A stretch of 5,856 nucleotides of DNA from Acidobacteriaceae bacterium. Lineage in GTDB: Bacteria > Acidobacteriota > Terriglobia > Terriglobales > Acidobacteriaceae. This document shows, piece after piece, positions 5,397 through 5,856 of the stretch (the stretch's first letter is position 1; every line of letters begins with the position of its first letter). The stretch covers positions 1-5,856 of the forward strand of contig JASIJX010000043.1 in the NCBI GenBank assembly GCA_030049955.1. Direction: 5' to 3'. The position numbers were made by a program, and so were the translations under genes. Under the pieces are notes generated by a model. That model ran no database searches. It was given only the letters and a program-made list of their open reading frames with translations, and was not told the DNA's origin.

Positions 5397-5856
5397 ATGT
5401 CTTCAGCGCCGGAACTCAAGGCGACTCTTACGCTGCCCCAAACCGCCTTCCCGATGAAGGCGAATCTGCCCCAGAATGAGCCGCATCGTCTGGCCCGCTG
5501 GGCTGGGTTCAGGCTGTACGAGGAGATCCGCAAGGCGAGCCACGGACGTCCGCCTTTCCTGCTGCATGACGGACCTCCCTACGCCAACGGCCCCATCCAC
5601 CTTGGACACGCCCTGAACAAGGGGCTGAAGGATTTCGTTGTCAAATCGAAGACGATGGCCGGATTCGATGCTCCGTACGTTCCCGGCTATGACTGTCACG
5701 GCCTGCCGATTGAGATAAAAGTGGACGAGAAGCTCGGCCACAAAAAACTAGAGATGCCCGCTCCTGCAGTATTGGATGCATGCCGGGCGTATGCGCAAAA
5801 ATATGTTGACCTGCAGACCTCACAATTTGAGCGGATCGGGTGTTTTGGCCGCTGGA
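5397..5856 (+). CDS. ileS: Isoleucyl-tRNA synthetase, N-terminal part (3' end outside window)
   Basis: The frame is open to the window end and encodes the first 153 residues of an enzyme normally 900-1000 long. IleS charges tRNA-Ile with isoleucine in the cytoplasm (class I synthetase, Rossmann catalytic domain). Diagnostic sequence includes [12 protein letters not shown] near the N-terminus, [19 protein letters not shown] with the class I HIGH motif as HLGH at 68-71, and [14 protein letters not shown], which is typical of IleS rather than ValS or LeuS. The KMSKS motif, editing domain and zinc site lie beyond the window. ATG 5397 is preceded by GGAG at 5387-5390 with 6 bases of spacing. It diverges from the TonB-family gene. 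I see no T-box or other amino-acid-sensing leader upstream. Confidence 0.97.
   Translation, partial: MSSAPELKATLTLPQTAFPMKANLPQNEPHRLARWAGFRLYEEIRKASHGRPPFLLHDGPPYANGPIHLGHALNKGLKDFVVKSKTMAGFDAPYVPGYDCHGLPIEIKVDEKLGHKKLEMPAPAVLDACRAYAQKYVDLQTSQFERIGCFGRW

Noticed and set aside
1..5856. CRISPR arrays, tRNA/rRNA genes, insertion sequences, toxin-antitoxin or defence genes
   Set aside because: No spaced direct-repeat array, tRNA cloverleaf or TTCGA-type arm, transposase motif or such gene was seen; the window looks like ordinary metabolic and housekeeping chromosome.

Overview
The window reads as high-GC, densely coded bacterial chromosome. The gene set points to an acidobacterium, probably in the Acidobacteriaceae (Terriglobus/Granulicella/Edaphobacter type). 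The grounds are a FucP-like permease next to sugar oxidoreductases, a single-TM TonB-family protein with a long cytoplasmic N-terminus and a Gly-rich linker, and intergenic repeats built on GGGCTAAAGCCC. This placement rests on recalled family resemblance and was not tested by a search.

Layout. Bases 1-3830 hold four plus-strand genes: the C-terminal two thirds of an aldo/keto reductase (1-603, 5' end outside the window), a zinc-dependent medium-chain dehydrogenase (654-1700), a FucP-type sugar:proton symporter (1969-3297) and a small RbsD/FucU-like sugar mutarotase/pyranase homologue (3345-3830). Together they look like a module for taking up and oxidising a free sugar, with L-fucose or a related deoxysugar or pentose the best guess. 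The permease imports the sugar, the RbsD/FucU protein would interconvert its ring forms, and the two oxidoreductases would act on the sugar or its carbonyl/polyol derivatives. A 268-base gap carrying palindromic repeats separates dehydrogenase and permease, so this may be two transcripts.

Bases 3831-3985 are a convergent gap with a long imperfect hairpin (probable dispersed REP-like repeat) and a strong intrinsic terminator for the minus-strand gene. Bases 3986-5173 (minus) encode the TonB-family energy transducer, which would power outer-membrane import. Bases 5174-5396 are a divergent intergenic region with a dyad and more GGGCTAAAGCCC-type units. From 5397 to the window end (plus) lies the start of ileS, isoleucyl-tRNA synthetase, cut off by the window edge.

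The main points for a second look are the identification of the 161-residue gene as a divergent RbsD/FucU protein next to a fucP homologue, a 16-bp tandem duplication that doubles its ribosome binding site, another perfect 15-bp tandem duplication just after the dehydrogenase gene, and the intergenic repeat family, two units of which fall in phase inside a 42-codon open frame. I saw no evidence of a wholly new defence, mobile or RNA system.
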